In this document: piece after piece, positions 59,648 through 64,000 of the stretch
How positions within the stretch are numbered: the stretch's first letter is position 1
Layout: every line of letters starts with the position of its first letter
Assembly (NCBI RefSeq): GCF_050624435.1
Contig: NC_134542.1
Location: 108,793,677 to 108,857,676 of the forward strand
Reading direction: 5' to 3'
DNA length: 64,000 nucleotides
From: Tenrec ecaudatus
Lineage: Eukaryota > Chordata > Mammalia > Afrosoricida > Tenrecidae
Notes under the pieces: model-generated
The model's input: the letters and a program-made list of their open reading frames with translations, nothing else
The model's database searches: none
What the model was told of the DNA's origin: nothing
Translations under genes and position numbers: made by a program

Positions 59648-59840
59648 GGAGCCCTGTAGTACAGTGGGATGAGCGTTCGGGTACTAAACACCAAGTTGGT
59701 TGTTCAAACCCACCAGTCACTTCAAGGGAGAAAGATGAGTCTGTCTGGTCCCATAGAGAGTCACAATCTCAGGAGCTGTCTACAGATAGGGTCACTGTAA
59801 GTCAGATGGGACTCAGGGCTAGAGGTTATGTTGTTGTTGA
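59648..59840 (+). mobile_element. AfroSINE
   Basis: GGAGCCCTGTAGTACAGTGG, GTTGTTCAAACCCACCAGTC and GGGTCACTGTAAGTCAGATG, ending in TTGTTGTTG. Confidence 0.9.
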
Positions 59841-59847
59841 AGATGAT

Positions 59848-60000
59848 GATGGCACAATAGTTACAGAGCTCAGCTAACTGAAAGAGAGGTAATTAGTTCA
59901 AATCCAACAGCTGCTCCTCAGGAGACAGACAGAGTGGTCTGCTTCCCTGAGATGTACACTCTCAGAGATAAAGGGGGCCCTTCTACTCTCTCTTACAGGG
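59848..60000 (+). mobile_element. AfroSINE, tandem with the previous one
   Basis: GATGGCACAATAGTTACAGA, TTAGTTCAAATCCAACAGCT and ATGTACACTCTCAGAGATAA. The tail is missing. Confidence 0.8.
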
Positions 60001-60249
60001 GTGCTGGGAGCTGGAACAAAGAATGTTTGAAACAGATTGTAGGAGCAATTGTGCAATGCTGCTTGACATGCTTGCACTAAGGAGTGGTATGATATGTGTA
60101 TTATATCCCAATTTAAAAAAAAAGGGAAGAAGAGCAGTGGACGGATAGCATTAAAACTTTACACAGGACAGAATTATAAAAGTAAGGTATTAAGTGTTAG
60201 CATGCAAATAAGGAAAATATGTGAAACTTTAATGAATAATTCTCTTTAC

Positions 60250-60400
60250 ATTTTTTAAAATGGGGAATCAATATATATATCATTCCTTAGTTCAATTGCA
60301 TCAAGTAGAATCATACAATTGCTACCACAATCTGTTTCCAGACATTATTTTACTACATAGACTCTTTTCCATCTTCTCCCTTTTAGACCACCACCTTACT
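60250..60400 (-). repeat. Interspersed repeat family, copy 2 (see 42621)
   Basis: TTCCTTAGTTCAATTGCATC, ATACAATTGCTACCACAATC and GTTTCCAGACATTATTTTAC. Same order as 42621-42840. Confidence 0.6.
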
Positions 60401-60404
60401 GTTT

Positions 60405-61620
60405 TCAAAAAAATATTTTTTAGGATATTCAAGTTGGCAGGTTTCTAATCCCAAAGAAGAACAAGAACCTTTTTTGTAAAGCACCATCCACTCTAGAATG
60501 TCTGTGTTTTCAATCTATGAAGCTATTATTGTACAAAAACCTTTAAGACAAAGGAGTATTAAAGTTTTTTAAAATAGTGAAATCATTATTTTCATCCTCA
60601 TACAAAATAAACCCACACCAAGTTTCTATTATTATTTATTAACAGGAAGACCAGTGAGATATTACAATTGGTACAATTCAAAATACCACATTTTATGTAG
60701 ACATGGGAGGAATTCTAAAGTGAATTTATAAATACATGCAAAATAGATTTATCCATATAGCAAAGAAAAAATACATTCCATAAAACAATTTGCATGACTA
60801 TGGAGATGAGTCATTTGCATTACCGCTAATTTTCTACAACCTAACAATTTAAAATATTTTCTTCAATTTTGAACCTGAAAAAATACAAAGGCATCAATAA
60901 ATTGAGATAAACCAGAATTGTGTGCTACACAGAATACCTCATGATCTTATGTCGTACATTGAAATGTATTTTACATTTGCAAGAGTAAAATGGGAAAACT
61001 CTTAGAAGTTATAAAATCTTTAACCCAACAAGATGTTGAGATTGTTTTAAAAAGTGTTTATAGTGCCTAACCCATCGCTCCTTTTTAAAAATGTATTCCA
61101 TTAAAGTTAGATTCACTTTAATCACCCAGGAGAGGCTTAGAAAGGCAAACACAGCAAGGACACGGTGTGGGTGTGAGCAGATGAATATCCTCTTGCACTG
61201 ATTGGTTGTGCGACGAAGGCTTCAGCGCCTCCCCGAATGTGGGGAAAGACCAGTCCAGGCAGTTGTGAGGGTCAGCTCTCACTCCAGATCGTCCCCAGCT
61301 ACAATTACTGTCATTGCACAAGGGGCATTCTAAATAAAACCTATCTGAAGCCTGGTGGTGAGCGTGGGGAATTAATCAGTCTGCTTTCAATAGAGCCGAC
61401 TTGGAAGAGATGGTGTTTTCCAGAAAGTCACGTGTCCCGAAGACAATTGCTTTACCCTTCCCCTGAACACGAAGCTGTGATTGACTCTCCCAAACGTCTG
61501 TGAACTTCTCCTTCATCTTCATGAGCAAACGTTCTTATTTGTCTTATGTAATATGATTTCAGTGACCACTTCAGCCAACATGTAGTGGGAGTCTTATAAG
61601 TCCTTGGCAAGAGAATAGAA
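60405..61620. other. Repeat-poor intronic stretch
   Basis: Contains the octamer/AP-1 cluster. 60600-61030 looks unique and AT-rich. No gene. Confidence 0.45.
60788..60820. promoter_or_regulatory. Octamer / AP-1 / octamer motif cluster
   Basis: ATTTGCAT at 60788-60795 and again at 60813-60820, with TGAGTCA at 60807-60813 touching the second octamer. POU-factor and AP-1/bZIP consensus words. The surrounding 400 bp is free of recognised repeats. Function unproven. Confidence 0.3.
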
Positions 61621-61627
61621 CCACAAA

Positions 61628-61836
61628 AGCCGCACGCACTGCCACCAAGCCCGTGCTCGCTCCTAGCACCTCCTCAGGCCGGGGTCGATCGCCCCTGTGA
61701 GCTCCCTGCACTGCAGCTCTTCCCGGGAGGAGAAGCCTGCCTTTCTCCTTCGGATCATCCGCTGGTTTCAGTTTCAGACTTCCGACCTTGCAGATCACAG
61801 ACGAGTGCATATAGCCAGTGTGCTGTCAGCACCCTC
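61628..61836 (-). mobile_element. AfroSINE, CpG-rich copy
   Basis: CGCACTGCCACCAAGCCCGT, GGGTCGATCGCCCCTGTGAG, CCGACCTTGCAGATCAC and GTGTGCTGTCAGCACCC, antisense. It keeps several CpGs, so it may be younger than most copies here. Confidence 0.85.
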
Positions 61837-61839
61837 AAT

Positions 61840-62960
61840 AGTTTGATTTGATTTTCCTTTTTGACTTTGTGACCCTTGTGTCTTTCAACACCTTTTGAAG
61901 AACAGGGACAGACCTAGAATTTAGGCCGTCAACACTGACACCCCCACTGACATTTTCCTCTTCTGATTTAAAGCAGCACTCTCTCTTTGCTTCATTTGAC
62001 AAGATTCTAGGTAGAGTCGAGTGAACGCTCATAATGCCACCATGATGGTGCATATTTTATCCATGCTGTGAACCTTTGCCACTATATATATATATATATA
62101 TATATATATGAATATGTTTGTACATATTTTAGACTTCCCTGAAAGACAATCTTTAAAGTATCTTAGCTGAACACTATGGGCTGATAACTTTAACAGAACA
62201 TGTTGCAGAGAATTAAGAGAGTTAAAAGAATTATTGCTATGCCAGGTAGCCTTCAGAAAGCGTTTCCTTGTCTCCAATTTATGGCAGTATGGCTCTTGCT
62301 CTCTAATTCCACAAGTAAATGTCTTTAAATAGTATATTAGAGCGTAAATCTCTGAGCACTGAATTTGGAGAAGGCTACAGTTTACAGCAGAAGCACCAGA
62401 TCCATTTATGAGTATCCACATAAATCCTGTCTCCGTTGAATGGTTTCTGACCATTTTACCAGCAGTATGAATGGCCTTGTCCTCAGGCAGAGTGCATTAG
62501 AGAATGGATTCCTACACCTCCCCTGGTACATCCAGACAAGGGGAGATGGCCTGGAAGGACTTGCCTAGGGCGCACTTAATGGACAGGGGAGTGCTGGGGC
62601 CACACAATCGTGAGTCCTGCCCTGACTGCCTGGGGAAGGGACTCCTGTGATCATCATGTAAGTTCTTCTGTCTAGCATAACGCATGCGTCCTGATCATGG
62701 CCCATGCCTGCATGTGCAGTACTCCTTGAGACTCTGAGTTAGTAATCTGCCACCAATCAGTCTTTTGTGACAGTTTATTTTGCCCTCCCATGTCCCACTT
62801 AAGTCAACAATTCTCTGAAAAACCTTGGATGACACAATGATTCCATGCTCATCTAGTTGATGTGCTTTTTACCTTCTCTTTGTCCTAAGACATCATACCT
62901 GTTCTCCTTAAATCTTATTTGAGATTTGGGATCTCTTTCACCTTCTGAAATGGTAGTTAC
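61840..62960. other. Unassigned intronic sequence
   Basis: A 141-codon antisense open frame at 62029-62454 exists only because the TA repeat reads as Ile-Tyr. No gene. Confidence 0.5.
62083..62109. repeat. (TA)13 microsatellite
   Basis: Uninterrupted TA repeat of 27 bases. Confidence 0.97.
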
Positions 62961-62963
62961 CAG

Positions 62964-63150
62964 GGTCCCTGACTGGTGGGATAGTGGGTTACATAACTGC
63001 TAACTCCATGATCAGCAGTTCAAATTCACCCGTCACCTTAAGGGAGAAAGATGAGGCAGTGTACTCCCATAAATATTTCCCGACTCTGAATCCCTTGGGA
63101 GCCGACCATCTCTGTCCTGTAGGGTTGCCGTGAGTCAGAATTGATGATGA
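62964..63150 (+). mobile_element. AfroSINE
   Basis: GGTCCCTGACTGGTGGGATA, TCAGCAGTTCAAATTCACCC and GGGTTGCCGTGAGTCAGAAT, ending in GATGATGATAATGG. Confidence 0.9.
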
Positions 63151-63154
63151 TAAT

Positions 63155-64000
63155 GGATAAAATTAGTCAGGTTTCCCAGTGATCTTTTGTCCATCTTTCC
63201 ATAATACTAAATACTCCTCCTAATTTTACTTACCTTTAAGACTTGCTTGAGTTTCCATTCAGTAAAATGTATGCTTCTTTGTTTCTGCATCTCCAGCATT
63301 TGGCTCTGAGGCTGGCTGCAAGTATTTCCCATCATGCTGGACTTCTTAGACATGTTTTATTGAGCAAATTTTTCAAAACAAATGTGGTCCAATCATAAGT
63401 CTGTCTACTCTTCGTTGTACCTAATTACGACATTAAAATAATATCAGTTCAACTCTAGATTTTGCTGTCCCCAAATTAAGTAGTAACTCTCAAGACAGTT
63501 ACAGTTTTTAATGTTTAATGACAAGCTGGGAAGTTACTTTTTTATTTTCTCCAAAATCTATGAACACCCTCTGTGTATCAGTAACTCTAAGGAAATCTAG
63601 TTATACTTTGCAAATGATAATTATAAAGAATACTTGTATATATTGGTATTTGAAGAGCTAATGTTTGCCAAAAATTTAACCAAGTATTTTAGGGTAATGT
63701 TACAAGATTAAAAGTCAGTGCAATGACTTCTTTTCTCAATATTTTATTCTATAGACAGTCGTCTTAATCTTCTATTACTTGTTCATAGCCAGCAAGAGAG
63801 GCCGAGGGCTAGGCTTGCAATTTTAATCTGTGAAGATTGAAAGGCTTTTTAGATAAATAACTTGTCTGCCTTATTAGGAGGCAACTCATTTCCACACCTG
63901 ATTATCTATCAATAAGAAACCCACGTTCAGTCTCTGTCACTGACTGACCTCGTCCAGATCTTTACAGACAGACTTCAGTGGGTTGGCATCTCTTAATTGC
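63155..64000. other. Unassigned intronic sequence at window end
   Basis: Nothing recognised. Confidence 0.5.

Larger units (their letters stand above)
11602..64000 (+). other. LRP1B: LRP1B intron 2 (5' part)
   Basis: No sequence resembling the next LDL-A exon of LRP1B (the one beginning Pro-Glu-Glu-Val after the split Cys) was found downstream, so the remaining 52 kb is taken as intron 2. Very long early introns are a known property of this gene. The intron carries one processed pseudogene and dense afrotherian retroposons. Confidence 0.75.

Noticed and set aside
62029..62454. 141-codon antisense frame with an Ile-Tyr repeat
   Set aside because: The repeat is translation of the (TA)13 microsatellite; the rest has no homology I can see.
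1..64000. CRISPR arrays, tRNA or rRNA genes, operons or prophage
   Set aside because: The window is mammalian intron; tRNA-like boxes belong to AfroSINEs, and no spacer-repeat arrays or bacterial signals were seen.

Overview
The window is nuclear DNA from a placental mammal, very probably an afrotherian. The strongest evidence is a tRNA-derived SINE of the AfroSINE type, present in about three dozen copies on both strands. RTE/BovB-like LINE fragments of the kind common in elephant, tenrec and relatives accompany it. The particular long RTE-type repeats at 17675-18118 and 35231-36035 remind me most of a tenrec (Echinops), but that species call is from memory. There are no bacterial or plasmid features.

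Gene content is almost nil. The only functional coding segment I can defend is one 123 bp exon at 11479-11601 (+). It encodes the first LDL-receptor class A repeat of LRP1B and has clean splice sites with phase 1 on both sides. I find no other LRP1B exon, so the window is the 3' end of intron 1 (at least 11.5 kb here), exon 2, and the 5' part of intron 2 (at least 52 kb here). Very large early introns fit what is known of LRP1B, which spans a common fragile site in humans.

The second gene-like object is a processed pseudogene of GCSH (glycine cleavage system H protein) at 32474-33551. It has a poly(A) tail, an AATAAA signal, a perfect 11 bp target-site duplication, a frameshifted transit peptide and an in-frame stop.

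The rest is intronic. It holds antisense and sense RTE LINE remnants (791-850, 1140-2160, 6502-6600, 20281-20421, 26230-26990, 48598-49115, 55470-55590, 55831-56060) and long 3'-end repeats related to them (8127-8300, 17675-18118, 22968-23580, 35231-36035, 41865-41985). L1 fragments lie at 29120-30560 and in a scrambled cluster at 43500-45060. There are two palindromic mariner-like MITEs, one recognisable MIR, an unnamed repeat family of three or four copies, and several microsatellites. A 430 bp block of extreme A+T content sits at 19793-20225.

The observations most worth a second look are a twin-primed (5'-inverted) retroposon at 35231-36035, an exon-like stretch at 128-218 whose donor phase fits LRP1B exon 2, the rearranged L1 cluster, the AT-rich block within a fragile-site gene, an octamer/AP-1/octamer motif cluster at 60788-60820, and a 33 bp alternating purine-pyrimidine tract with a 16 bp palindrome at 51975-52007. 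I do not see an undescribed multi-gene system.
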